From RGIG3513 sp045658985 (GTDB taxonomy: Bacteria > Bacillota > Clostridia > Oscillospirales > Butyricicoccaceae), in NCBI GenBank assembly GCA_045658985.1, contig JAZOWC010000053.1:1-64000 (forward strand): 64,000 bases of DNA, read 5' to 3'. The notes below the pieces were generated by a model that was not told the origin of the DNA, did no database searches, and saw only the letters and a program-made list of their open reading frames with translations. Shown piece after piece: positions 41,071-50,032 of this stretch. How positions within the stretch are numbered: the stretch's first letter is position 1; every line of letters starts with the position of its first letter. Made by a program: the position numbers and the translations under genes.

Positions 41071-42405
41071 ATGAGAATCAATATTCCCTATGGAGCATCA
41101 TTCATAATTGACAGATTGGCACAGCATGGCTTTTCTGCGTACCTTGTCGGAGGATGTGTCCGTGATGCGGTGATGGGCAGAGAGGTCAATGACTGGGATA
41201 TCACAACCAGTGCGCTGCCTGAGCAGATATGTGAGATCTTTGCCGACCTCAAAGTAATCAAGACAGGATTGGCTCACGGCACGGTTACGGTAATGCTGGA
41301 CGGTGAAGGCTATGAGGTGACAACATTCCGCTCGGACGGAGAATATACCGATCATCGCCATCCCGACTGCGTGACTTTTGCCTCCGATATCGTCGATGAC
41401 CTGTCCCGTCGTGATTTTACTGTCAATGCAATGGCATATAATCCACAGTCGGGACTTGTTGATAGGTTTGGGGGCATAGCGGATATTGAGGACAAAATCA
41501 TACGGGCCGTAGGAGACCCCAAACTGCGATTTGAGGAGGATGCCTTGCGTATCCTCAGAGGGTTGAGATTTGCATCTCAGCTTGGGTTTGACATCGATCC
41601 GAACACGAAAAAAGCTATGCACGATACAAAGGACCTGCTGGAATTTGTGTCGGGAGAGCGTATATACGAAGAAATATGCAAGCTGATTATGGGGGATAAT
41701 GCTCAAAAAGTCCTGCTGGATTTTGCGGATGTTATTTCTGTTGCCGTTCCCGAGATAGCACTATCGGTCGGATTTGATCAGCGTAACAAGCATCATATAT
41801 ATAACGTGTGGGAGCATACCGTCTACGCGATATCCAATTCGCCCAAGGACCTGATATGCCGACTTGTTATGCTTCTCCATGACAGCGGCAAGCCGGACAC
41901 TTTTTCTGTTGACGTAGAAGGCACGGGACATTTTTACGGGCACGCAAAAGTCAGCGCAAAAAAAGCCGAAGCATTCTTTGAACGCAGTGGCGCGGGCAAT
42001 AATATCAAGGAGCTTTGCTGCAGTCTTATCAATCTGCATGACAGCGATCTGTTTTCGGGTGAGAGAAGTATCAGACGATGGCTGGGCAAGCTTGGACTTG
42101 ATAATCTGCTCAGGCTGATAGATATCAAACGTGCGGATAATCTGGCTCAGGCACCCGAATACATGGACAGACTTGAAAAACTCGCAGCAACACGATCTAA
42201 AGTATTGGATGTGGCCGCTTCTCAGCCTTGCGTCAGCAAGTCTATGCTTGCAGTTGACGGTAATCATATCAAGGCGCTGGGCTACACAGGACGTGAGATA
42301 GGTATTGTACTTGATGAACTGCTTGATGCCGTTATAGACGGGAGATGCGAAAACACAGAGGATGCTCTGCTCAAGTATTCATCCGACCGAGGAAAGTGCC
42401 GTTGA
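41071..42405 (+). CDS. cca: CCA tRNA nucleotidyltransferase with HD domain
   Basis: 444-residue class II enzyme that adds or repairs the 3' CCA of tRNA. Head domain with AYLVGGCVRDAVMG and the NDWDITTSA catalytic carboxylates, RRDFTVNAMAY, DALRILRGLRFASQLGF, then an HD domain with LLHDSGKPDTF near residue 270. AGGAGA precedes the start, which sits in the 3' flank of the ftsH terminator. Confidence 0.94.
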   Translation: MRINIPYGASFIIDRLAQHGFSAYLVGGCVRDAVMGREVNDWDITTSALPEQICEIFADLKVIKTGLAHGTVTVMLDGEGYEVTTFRSDGEYTDHRHPDCVTFASDIVDDLSRRDFTVNAMAYNPQSGLVDRFGGIADIEDKIIRAVGDPKLRFEEDALRILRGLRFASQLGFDIDPNTKKAMHDTKDLLEFVSGERIYEEICKLIMGDNAQKVLLDFADVISVAVPEIALSVGFDQRNKHHIYNVWEHTVYAISNSPKDLICRLVMLLHDSGKPDTFSVDVEGTGHFYGHAKVSAKKAEAFFERSGAGNNIKELCCSLINLHDSDLFSGERSIRRWLGKLGLDNLLRLIDIKRADNLAQAPEYMDRLEKLAATRSKVLDVAASQPCVSKSMLAVDGNHIKALGYTGREIGIVLDELLDAVIDGRCENTEDALLKYSSDRGKCR

Positions 42406-42462
42406 TATTCAAGCCGAGATATGATAAAATCATAGTCAAACGTAGTTAAAAAGGAAACTGTA

Positions 42463-43794
42463 ATGAAAAGATTTTTTGCTTTAATTCTCTTGATTTGTAT
42501 AGCTTTTTGTGTAGCGTGCTCAAAGATTCCGCCTGAGGGCAGCACCCCGACCCAGCCCGATAATAACGCCGGAGCCTCTGATATGGATGATAACAAGGCG
42601 GGAGATGCTTCTTCGGACAGCGGAAATGTGTCAGAGCCGGCTGAACCCGGTGATGATAAGGAACCTGCAACCCCTGAGCAGCCCACAAACCCCGACATTC
42701 CTGATGTTCCCGATGGCCCGGTCGTTCCTGATGTGCCTGTTGTGCCCGAAGAGCCCGAGGTTAAAAACAAAATTATCAAGATAGTTGCCTCAGGAGACAA
42801 TCTGCTCCATAATACCATCTCTTTTGATGCCAGGCAGGATGACGGCAGCTATGATTTTTCGTCCATCTATACGCGTATTGCGCCTATTACTTCTGCTGCT
42901 GACATTGCATTTATCAATCAGGAGATAATGCTCACAGGCAAAATCAGTGGGTATCCTCGTATGGAGGCACCTGCAGAGGTTGCCGACGCGCTGATAGGCG
43001 CCGGATTCAATGTAATCAATCTTGCAAGTAATCATACCCTCGACAAAGGTGAGGATGGACTGGCAGCTTGCCTCGCCAATGTGAAATCCCGTCCTTTTGA
43101 TGCTGTTTTGGGAGCATATGAGACACAGGAAGAATCCGTCACACCCATTCTGGTGGAAAAAGAGGGGATTACCTTCGGATTTCTTTCTTACACCTATGAT
43201 ATGAACGGTTACACCTTGTCTGAGGGCAATGAGTGGAAAGTCGATCTCATCAATGAGCCCAAAATGAAAAAAGACGTACAAGCTATCCGCCCGCTGTGCG
43301 ATTATCTTATTGTATCCATGCATTGGGGTGTGGAGTACAAGACCGAGCCTTCCAAGTATCAGCGGCAGCTTGCCGAACTGTTGTGTAACAACGGTGCCGA
43401 TCTCATAATCGGCACACATCCTCACGTTCTTCAGCCGCTTGAGACGCTTGTGTCCTCTGATGGAGAGCATGAGACTATATGCGCTTGGTCTCTGGGCAAC
43501 TTTATATCCAATCAGCACAGGCTCGAAACTATGCTGGGCGGTATGCTTCAGGTAGAGCTGGAATTTGATGCAGATAACAAGCTTGTCGGCAGCAGAAGCG
43601 GTATTATACCGACAGTTACTCAATATGATGATAGCGCCAAGAATTACAAAGTCCATCTTTTGAGTGAGTATACAGAGGACCTTGCCGCCGTGCATGGCAT
43701 AAGAATGCATGCCGACAATCCTCTTTCTCTTGATTTTCTCAATAATCTTGCCAAAAATGTTCTTGGGGATGCAATTACCGATGAAATTTATTGA
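42463..43794 (+). CDS. CapA-family lipoprotein
   Basis: 443-residue surface lipoprotein with lipobox VAC (acylated Cys19), then a Pro/Asp/Glu/Val-rich spacer at about 24-100 and a CapA/PgsA-type metallophosphatase-like domain. Family motifs: SGDNLLHN near 109, NLASNHTLDKGEDGL near 187, VSMHWGVEYK near 287 and IGTHPHVLQ near 317. Relatives act in poly-gamma-glutamate synthesis or wall polymer handling; no capBC is present, so a specific role is uncertain. Its end overlaps dus by 14 nt. Confidence 0.85.
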   Translation: MKRFFALILLICIAFCVACSKIPPEGSTPTQPDNNAGASDMDDNKAGDASSDSGNVSEPAEPGDDKEPATPEQPTNPDIPDVPDGPVVPDVPVVPEEPEVKNKIIKIVASGDNLLHNTISFDARQDDGSYDFSSIYTRIAPITSAADIAFINQEIMLTGKISGYPRMEAPAEVADALIGAGFNVINLASNHTLDKGEDGLAACLANVKSRPFDAVLGAYETQEESVTPILVEKEGITFGFLSYTYDMNGYTLSEGNEWKVDLINEPKMKKDVQAIRPLCDYLIVSMHWGVEYKTEPSKYQRQLAELLCNNGADLIIGTHPHVLQPLETLVSSDGEHETICAWSLGNFISNQHRLETMLGGMLQVELEFDADNKLVGSRSGIIPTVTQYDDSAKNYKVHLLSEYTEDLAAVHGIRMHADNPLSLDFLNNLAKNVLGDAITDEIY

Positions 43795-44761
43795 CTGCAT
43801 AGAAGTTAATAATCGATTCTTCCTCGCGCCTATGGCGGGAGTTACCGATTATGCTTTCAGGACGGTATGCGCACGGCAGGGAGCGGCGCTGACTTACACA
43901 GAAATGGTCAGTGCAAAAGCTTTGTGCTACAGCGACAAGAAAACCGCGACTTTGCTGGATATATCCGACGAGCATCGGCCGTGCTTTGCACAGATTTTCG
44001 GCAGCGAGCCTGATATATGTGCAAGAGGTGCTCGGCTTGCTCTCGAGATCAGCAAAGCAGACGGTATAGATATCAATATGGGATGTCCTATGCCCAAAAT
44101 TGTCAAAAATGGTGAGGGCAGTGCCCTTATGCGCGATCCGGACAGAATATATGACATCGTCAAAGCGGTGAAAGCGGCTGTCGATGTGCCTGTTACAGTC
44201 AAAATCCGTGCAGGCTATGACGGTGAGCATATCAACGCGTGTGATGCTGCTGTGGCTGCTCAGTCTGCGGGGGCTCAGGCTGTTGGTGTTCACGGCAGAA
44301 CACGCGAACAGCTGTATACGGGCAAGAGCGACAGAAGTATTATTGCCGCCGTCAAGAAAGCCGTCAACGTGCCGGTAATTGCCAGTGGCGATGCTTTTTC
44401 GGCGCAGGATTGTATGGATATTATAGGTGAGACCAATGCTGATTTTGTTATGATAGCCAGAGGCGCGCAGGGGAACCCTCATATATTCAGGCAATGTATT
44501 GCCCTCAGCGAGGGCAGGGAACTTCCTGCGCTGACCACGGAGAGCCTGATGGATATGCTTATTCAGCAGGCGGAAATAGCCTGTTTACATAAGGGTGAGA
44601 AGCGAGCCATAGCCGAACTTCGCAAGCATACTTTGTGGTATCTGGGAAATCTGATCGGATCAAAAACTCTCAAAGTAAAAGCATCAATGATAAATAGCCT
44701 TGACGAACTTAAAACCGTTTGCTGTATGGCTATACAGGAAGGTTTGCAGCCGAGGGGGTGA
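43781..44761 (+). CDS. dus: tRNA-dihydrouridine synthase
   Basis: 326-residue FMN enzyme (DusB-like) that reduces uridines in tRNA. N-terminal FLAPMAGVTDYAFR, INMGCPMPKIVKNGEGSALM with the catalytic Cys near 98, VTVKIRAGYD, GVHGRTREQLYTG, and IARGAQGNPHIF. Start taken at 43781 because homology begins there; a weak GGGG lies 12 nt upstream. Followed 7 nt later by the ECF sigma gene. Confidence 0.94.
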   Translation: MKFIDCIEVNNRFFLAPMAGVTDYAFRTVCARQGAALTYTEMVSAKALCYSDKKTATLLDISDEHRPCFAQIFGSEPDICARGARLALEISKADGIDINMGCPMPKIVKNGEGSALMRDPDRIYDIVKAVKAAVDVPVTVKIRAGYDGEHINACDAAVAAQSAGAQAVGVHGRTREQLYTGKSDRSIIAAVKKAVNVPVIASGDAFSAQDCMDIIGETNADFVMIARGAQGNPHIFRQCIALSEGRELPALTTESLMDMLIQQAEIACLHKGEKRAIAELRKHTLWYLGNLIGSKTLKVKASMINSLDELKTVCCMAIQEGLQPRG

Positions 44762-44768
44762 CAGAGCC

Positions 44769-45365
44769 TTGAACGAATACGAAATTGTAGCATTGGCAAA
44801 GAACGGAGACCATAATGCCTTTGAACAAATCGTAACCACCTATGAGAAAAAAGTCTATAATATGGCCCTTCGATATACGGGAGACCCTGAAGATGCTCTG
44901 GATATTTGCCAGGAGGTTTTTTTGAGGGTCTATAGGTTTTTGCCTAAATACAGGGGAGAGAGCACATTGTCTACGTGGATATACCGTATCACAATGAATG
45001 TATGTCACGATACGGCAGGAAACAAGACAAATATATATGAACTTTCTCTCGATTCGGGACCGGGCGATGACGAGCAAACCACCGAGATAGCAGACCTGCG
45101 GTACGATCCCGAAAAAGAACTTGAAAAAAAGCATACAAGACAGCTGGTACAGCAGGCCATATCAATGCTTGACAGTGACCATCGTGACGTGATAATCATG
45201 CGTGATATCAACGGCCTGTCCTATGACGAGATTTCCAATGTGCTGAATATCAGCACGGGAACGGTAAAATCACGTATTTCCCGTGCCCGCGAAAAATTGA
45301 AAAATTTTTTGCTCAAAAGTGGGAACTTTTTTGAAGAAATGCAGTCAAAGTATAACGAAGAATGA
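44769..45365 (+). CDS. ECF-type RNA polymerase sigma factor
   Basis: 198-residue sigma-70 family factor with region 2 (FEQIVTTYEKKVYNMALRYTG, then ICQEVFLRVYRFL, STWIYRI) and region 4 (IIMRDINGLSYDEISNVL, STGTVKSRISRAREKL). It resembles SigW/RpoE-type factors for envelope stress. I choose the TTG at 44769 with AGGGGGTG 8 nt upstream; an ATG at 44700 lies within dus without a ribosome site. Its ATGA overlap with the downstream zinc-finger gene marks a sigma/anti-sigma pair. Confidence 0.92.
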   Translation: MNEYEIVALAKNGDHNAFEQIVTTYEKKVYNMALRYTGDPEDALDICQEVFLRVYRFLPKYRGESTLSTWIYRITMNVCHDTAGNKTNIYELSLDSGPGDDEQTTEIADLRYDPEKELEKKHTRQLVQQAISMLDSDHRDVIIMRDINGLSYDEISNVLNISTGTVKSRISRAREKLKNFLLKSGNFFEEMQSKYNEE

Positions 45366-46150
45366 AGAAAGGAGGAACTGCATCGTTTATGTGTGATGAA
45401 TATATAATTTTGATGAATATGCTTATTGACGGTGAAGCTTCTCCTGAAGAGCGTCAGCGCCTTTCAGAGCATCTCAATGTATGTGAATCCTGCCGTGCGG
45501 AATACGCTCGGCTCAAATATATGGCGGACGTAATGAGGGATATGCAGCAGGAGGTTCCCGAAAATCTGCACAGCAGCATTATGTCAAAGATCCCTGCATC
45601 CAAACAGGTCAAGATTCCCTTTTATCGCTCCAAATCTTTTGGACTTGTTGCCGCAGCCTGCCTGATGATAGCAGCGGCGGGCGCATTTTTGCCCACGCTT
45701 GGCGGCTTTGGGGCTGCAAGAAAAAGTGATTATTTTGCCGTATCGGAAGCTGATGTGGCCATGCCTGCCAGTCCTACAGCACCGCATCCCGGCTACTACA
45801 ATGGGGAAGCCGCACCTACAAGTCCGGGTATGGATGCTCAGACAGATATTGAATCATCTACCACATCCGAAAAGTCGGCCTGTGATGTTGCACCCGATGC
45901 GCCTGCCGAACAGACCGACAGACTTGTTTTCTGCGGCAAAGCGGTATTGCCTGCTGATATAGACAAGTTTAACCCCGTGTATCTTGACGGTGAAGTTGTG
46001 CTTTGTCTCGACAGTACCGCTGAAGCAGAAAAAGTCATAAATCTGCTTGCGGACAATGGATTTACAAAGACCACCGACAAATCTGTTTCCAAAGGGTGTC
46101 TCGATATGATCGCTGATGAGCAATACCCGATCGTAATTATTCTGAAATAG
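45362..46150 (+). CDS. Anti-sigma factor with zf-HC2 domain
   Basis: 262-residue membrane protein. Cys11, His37, Cys41 and Cys44 (HLNVCESC) make the HxxxCxxC zinc-type anti-sigma domain, followed by one transmembrane helix at about 93-112 and an extracytoplasmic domain with a Pro/Ser/Thr-rich spacer. It would hold the upstream sigma factor at the membrane until an envelope signal. ATG at 45362 overlaps the sigma stop; an alternative start at 45389, after AAAGGAGG, would begin with the Cys residue. Confidence 0.88.
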   Translation: MKKGGTASFMCDEYIILMNMLIDGEASPEERQRLSEHLNVCESCRAEYARLKYMADVMRDMQQEVPENLHSSIMSKIPASKQVKIPFYRSKSFGLVAAACLMIAAAGAFLPTLGGFGAARKSDYFAVSEADVAMPASPTAPHPGYYNGEAAPTSPGMDAQTDIESSTTSEKSACDVAPDAPAEQTDRLVFCGKAVLPADIDKFNPVYLDGEVVLCLDSTAEAEKVINLLADNGFTKTTDKSVSKGCLDMIADEQYPIVIILK

Positions 46151-46151
46151 T

Positions 46152-47279
46152 ATGATGAAAAAGATCCTCTTATTGCTGAGCATATTGCTTTTGTGCTTTG
46201 CCGTGTTGTGCGGATGCGCTAAACTCAAGAACGACCCAAGCACCTACTATGTGAGAGAACATATTGAGCCTGACAATAACCGCAATAGCGTTGTAAAGGG
46301 TATAGACAGCTATGACAGACTTCGCGAATCGCTGGAGGATATTATCAGCAAAGTCCAGACAGACGTCAGTCTTGTTGTGGTTAATTATGAGGGAGACCTG
46401 CACAGTGATCTGGATAGGCTGTCACATTATCTGACCGAAGAATACCCGCTGGGAACCTATGGTGTTGCATCGGTCAATTTCAAGACAAGCTTCATTGCGT
46501 CTTACTGTGAGGTTGAGACAAAGATTGCCTACAGCAGGCCATATGACGAGATCAGGGGAGTCGTGCAGGTTCTTTCGCCTGATGAAGTTGACGACCTGCT
46601 TTGTTCTATGATAAAAACCCGAGATCTGCACAGAGCGTTTAGCTTTAACGGGTTTAATTTTGGGCAGGATTATATTGAGGAATGCTTTTTTAAAGCTTGG
46701 CTCCAATCCTCTTGCCACGCATATGGTATAAAGGATATCAGCTTTACATGGTTTCCTTCTGCGGAAAGTCGGGAATGTATTGTCGATGCCAAAATTTCTC
46801 TTACAGATTCCATTCTCGACATTGAGGAAAAAGTAATACAAACACAAAAAACTGCGGGTATTATAGCTGCGGACTGTGCATCTGTCAAAGCTGAGGAGAA
46901 AGTGCGATTTGTGCTTGATTGGCTCAAAGAAAACGTATATTATGACAGATATGCCGGTGAAGTGTTCGAGGACGCAGGTGGAGCTATCCCCAAAACCGAT
47001 AACTACACAGCGTCAGGCGCATTGCTCAACGGCAGCGCGGCAAGCTCAGGAATTACACTTGCTGCATCGGTTCTTCTTGATGAGCTGGGCATAAAAAACC
47101 GTGTCATCAAAGGTCGGATGTATGACAGTGATCATATATGGATATGTATATCTATTGATGGGAGGACATATTTTGTTGACCCCTCCGGGATATATCACAA
47201 ATCATATGACAGATGTTTTACAGAAATCCATAACGCATCGGAATACAAGTGGGATCCCAAAATCTACAGTATAGAATAA
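46152..47279 (+). CDS. Lipoprotein with degenerate transglutaminase-like domain
   Basis: 375-residue lipoprotein, lipobox LCGC with the lipid Cys at 22. The C-terminal region from about 245 (EEKVRFVLDWLKENVYYD) to 345 follows a transglutaminase-like pattern: SGALLNGSAASSG, LGIKNRVIKG, DHIW and FVDPS. The His (328) and Asp (343) are kept, but the position of the nucleophilic Cys appears to be Ser298. It may therefore bind rather than cleave or link peptides. It starts 1 nt after the anti-sigma gene, suggesting a role in sensing or repairing the wall under the ECF factor. Confidence 0.7.
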   Translation: MMKKILLLLSILLLCFAVLCGCAKLKNDPSTYYVREHIEPDNNRNSVVKGIDSYDRLRESLEDIISKVQTDVSLVVVNYEGDLHSDLDRLSHYLTEEYPLGTYGVASVNFKTSFIASYCEVETKIAYSRPYDEIRGVVQVLSPDEVDDLLCSMIKTRDLHRAFSFNGFNFGQDYIEECFFKAWLQSSCHAYGIKDISFTWFPSAESRECIVDAKISLTDSILDIEEKVIQTQKTAGIIAADCASVKAEEKVRFVLDWLKENVYYDRYAGEVFEDAGGAIPKTDNYTASGALLNGSAASSGITLAASVLLDELGIKNRVIKGRMYDSDHIWICISIDGRTYFVDPSGIYHKSYDRCFTEIHNASEYKWDPKIYSIE

Positions 47280-47303
47280 AAAGCGGCCCTATGCCGCTTT
47301 TTT
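47279..47303 (+). terminator. Terminator of the sigma operon
   Basis: AAAAGCGGC/GCCGCTTTT with a 5-nt loop and continuing T-run. Confidence 0.9.
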
Positions 47304-47403
47304 GCGTTTTTTCAAAAAAAGCTGTTAAAAACTCTGATTGGGTGTTATAATCTCTGTGGAGAATATTGGTTTACATTATTCGTTGAATTGGGAGACCGGA
47401 TGT

Positions 47404-48294
47404 ATGGTATTCAGACCTGTGCAAATTGAGGACAAAGACAAATATGAGGAAATTTTTTTCAAATACGGCCACAAAGGGTGCGAGTATTCTTTTGGCAATC
47501 TGATCCTTTGGGGAGAGCGCAATATATCATTTGAAGACGGACATATTGCTTTGTATTCACGTTTTGATGGCAAGTGGTATTATTCCTTCCATTTTGGTGA
47601 CGGAGACAAAAAACAACTTATCGATAATATCATCAGCGATGCCAAAGAAAAGGGCATAATCCCTGTAATTACGGGCCTTTATGAGGACGAAAAAGCCTTT
47701 TTGGAACAGCATTATCCGGACATATTTGCGGTTTCCACATCAAGAGGTTCGTATGATTATGTATATGCGATTGATGATCTGGCAGATCTCAGCGGTAAAA
47801 AATATCACAAAAAACGTAATCACCTGAGTCAGTTCAAAAAAGCCTGCCCCGATTACAAGGTACAGACTATAACCTCGGATCTCATCCCCAAAGTATCACA
47901 AATGGCCGAAGAATGGTATGCAAAACGCATACTCGAAGCACCCGATGCTGACTTTGAGATGGAGCGTGTTGCACTCGGCCGTGCGCTGAAAAACTATGAC
48001 GCACTCGGCATGGACGGAATCGTGCTGACCTGCGGAGAGCGTATAATTGCTTTTACCATGGCAAGCAGAATGTCCAAAGATACGCTTGACGTGCATTTTG
48101 AGAAGGCGGTCACCGATATAAACGGCGTCTATGCTGCGGTCAATTATGAGTTTGCCCGATATGCAAGAGTCAAATATCCGGACATTAAGTTTCTTGACAG
48201 AGAAGAAGATATGGGTATAGAAGGATTGAGAAAAGCCAAAGAGAGCTACTATCCTCATCACCTTGTTGTCAAATACCGCGCACAAAAAATATAA
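47404..48294 (+). CDS. DUF2156 / phosphatidylglycerol lysyltransferase C-domain-like protein
   Basis: 296-residue cytoplasmic protein of the DUF2156 GNAT-like fold found at the C-terminus of MprF. Segments YGHKGCEYSFGNLILWG, KKYHKKRNHLSQFKK, the MDGIVLTCGERIIAFTMASR sheet and FLDREEDMGIEGLRKAKESYYP match stand-alone members. It may transfer an aminoacyl group, but no membrane domain is present. Start at 47404 uses GGGAGA 9 nt upstream, not the longer frame from 47338. Confidence 0.85.
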   Translation: MVFRPVQIEDKDKYEEIFFKYGHKGCEYSFGNLILWGERNISFEDGHIALYSRFDGKWYYSFHFGDGDKKQLIDNIISDAKEKGIIPVITGLYEDEKAFLEQHYPDIFAVSTSRGSYDYVYAIDDLADLSGKKYHKKRNHLSQFKKACPDYKVQTITSDLIPKVSQMAEEWYAKRILEAPDADFEMERVALGRALKNYDALGMDGIVLTCGERIIAFTMASRMSKDTLDVHFEKAVTDINGVYAAVNYEFARYARVKYPDIKFLDREEDMGIEGLRKAKESYYPHHLVVKYRAQKI

Positions 48295-48297
48295 CAC

Positions 48298-48330
48298 AAA
48301 AAATCTCCCTTTTTTAAGGGAGATTTTTTT
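48298..48330. terminator. Bidirectional terminator overlapping the Nudix stop codon
   Basis: A-run, TCTCCCTT/AAGGGAGA stem with a 4-nt loop, T-run. It ends the DUF2156 gene on one strand, while the minus-strand Nudix gene reads into it, its stop codon at 48314-48316 lying in the loop and stem. Confidence 0.9.
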
Positions 48331-48742
48331 GTGTCGGATTGGTCAGTATGTCATTGGTCGAGGACAGAATCTGCTTGAGGCTGCTGTAGGATAAGCTTGT
48401 GTATGCATCATTGTAGGGAAGCAGCATGTACTCATAATCCTCGAAATTTCCGTTACGCTGCGGAATTTGGTCTGAGAACTGAGCAGGAAAATAGACCACG
48501 GTTTTTATATTCCCGTTGCTGAGCGTATAGGATATCTCAAACCGAATTTCGGGGTTGATATTTACACGGAGTGAGGTTTCCTCGAGAGTTTCCCGCAGTG
48601 CCGTGTCGGTCTCACTTTCGCCATTTTCGGTATGTCCTTTAGGGAAACTGCACATTCCGGTTATTTTTGACCTGATAAGCAGATATCGGATCACATCGTT
48701 AATTATTGTATACGGTATTGTACCGCAGGATTTTTCTGTCAT
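48314..48742 (-). CDS. Nudix hydrolase
   Basis: 142-residue pyrophosphohydrolase. The Nudix box is GHTENGE, then seven residues, RETLEETSL near residues 36-58; the last conserved Gly is Ser. Small members hydrolyse Ap4A, oxidised dNTPs or nucleoside diphosphate sugars; the substrate is unknown. It is the last gene of a minus-strand run with nitroreductase and ung. Its final codons lie within the terminator hairpin. Confidence 0.9.
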   Translation of the reverse strand: MTEKSCGTIPYTIINDVIRYLLIRSKITGMCSFPKGHTENGESETDTALRETLEETSLRVNINPEIRFEISYTLSNGNIKTVVYFPAQFSDQIPQRNGNFEDYEYMLLPYNDAYTSLSYSSLKQILSSTNDILTNPTQKNLP

Positions 48743-48768
48743 TGTTCAATCTCTATCCGGGTGGTATC

Positions 48769-49350
48769 TCAGTTGATCAGTTCTTCTTCGAGGGAGCGCT
48801 TGGGAACGTAGTGAACGTCATTTTCGTCGCGGTAATAGGTTGTTTTTCCCTCTTTGACATCGACGATCTCGACCTTTTCGTCACGCTTGCCCAGCGCAAG
48901 AATGAGAACAGGCTGCAGATGAGGTGCAAGATTCAAAGCAGCAGAGGTTTTCTCAGGACTGAATGCCCCGATCATGCAGCCGCTTATATCGGCTTCTGCG
49001 GCAGCAAGCATAATTGTCTGCGCGCAGATGCCTACGTCTTTCATAAACTTTCCTGCATCTTCTCCGCCGACTGTTTTGTCAAAGCACATTACAATAAAAG
49101 CAGTGGGACGGTGTCCTTCATAGGGCAGATTGAGGTGAGGCAGTGCACCTGCCCATCTGGTGATAGGCTGAATCAGAGCGTTGGTCTGCTCATCGCAGGA
49201 GAGATAATACTTGAGCGGCTGAATATTCTGTGCGGCGGGTGCCAGACGTGCACAGTCTATGAGCTCAACAAGCTGTTCGCGGGTTATTTTGAAGCTCTCG
49301 TCAAAGCCTCGGCAACTTCTGTTTTTGATAACCAGATCTTTAAATCCCAT
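48769..49350 (-). CDS. Nitroreductase family protein
   Basis: 193-residue FMN-dependent oxidoreductase. N-terminal NRSCRGFDE phosphate-binding pattern, LIDCARLAPAAQNIQPLKYYL and QTIMLAAAEADISGCMIGAF match the nitroreductase fold; the C-terminal KRDEKVEIV strand is typical. It would use NAD(P)H to reduce quinones, flavins or nitro compounds. Starts 1 nt after ung. Confidence 0.9.
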   Translation of the reverse strand: MGFKDLVIKNRSCRGFDESFKITREQLVELIDCARLAPAAQNIQPLKYYLSCDEQTNALIQPITRWAGALPHLNLPYEGHRPTAFIVMCFDKTVGGEDAGKFMKDVGICAQTIMLAAAEADISGCMIGAFSPEKTSAALNLAPHLQPVLILALGKRDEKVEIVDVKEGKTTYYRDENDVHYVPKRSLEEELIN

Positions 49351-49351
49351 G

Positions 49352-50017
49352 TTACAATCTCCAATCTATTTCACTGAGTCCGCATTCGGACAAAAATTTG
49401 TTTGCTTTTGAAAAATGCCTGCATCCGAAAAAACCGTTATATGCAGACAGGGGACTTGGGTGGGCGCATTTGAGCACCAGATGTGAGGGGTTGGTGATCA
49501 GAGCGCTTTTTGCTCCGGCATTGGCACCCCACAGCAAAAATACCATAGGTTTCTGTCTGCCGTTAAGATGTCGTATTATGCTGTCGGTTACTATTTCCCA
49601 ACCCTGACCCTTGTGTGAATTGGCCTGACCTGCACGCACTGTCAAAACTGCATTGAGAAGCAGTACGCCCTGTTTTGCCCATTTTTCCAGACATCCGTGA
49701 TTGGGGATGGGAAGACCGAGATCACTCTTGATCTCCTTGAATATGTTCTGAAGAGATGGAGGAGGTGGAACGCCCTCCCTGACGCTGAAAGACAGTCCGT
49801 GAGCCTGATTTGGGCCGTGATAGGGGTCCTGCCCGATTATAACGACCTTGACTGATGAGTAGGGAGTATACTTGAGGGCGTTGAATATATCGTACATCCC
49901 GGGATAAACGGTATGGGATGAATACTCAGCTTTGAGAAAAGTCCGAAGAGCGGCGTAATGCTCAGATGAAAAATCGTCCTTGAGAATCTCGTCCCAGTCA
50001 TTACCTATGTTTACCAT
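49352..50017 (-). CDS. ung: Uracil-DNA glycosylase, family 1
   Basis: 221-residue base-excision enzyme that removes uracil from DNA. The catalytic Asp motif GQDPYHGPNQAHGLSFSV near residue 62, the VFLLWGANAGAK strand and the Leu-loop HPSPLSAYNGFFGCRHFSKAN are present; the loop has YN where most family members read HR. Length is normal. GGAGGAAG precedes the start. Coupled to the nitroreductase gene. Confidence 0.96.
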   Translation of the reverse strand: MVNIGNDWDEILKDDFSSEHYAALRTFLKAEYSSHTVYPGMYDIFNALKYTPYSSVKVVIIGQDPYHGPNQAHGLSFSVREGVPPPPSLQNIFKEIKSDLGLPIPNHGCLEKWAKQGVLLLNAVLTVRAGQANSHKGQGWEIVTDSIIRHLNGRQKPMVFLLWGANAGAKSALITNPSHLVLKCAHPSPLSAYNGFFGCRHFSKANKFLSECGLSEIDWRL

Positions 50018-50032
50018 AGCTTCCTCCTGATC

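Noticed and set aside
46152..47279. Active transglutaminase/protease call
   Set aside because: The expected nucleophilic Cys appears to be Ser, so only a degenerate domain is claimed.
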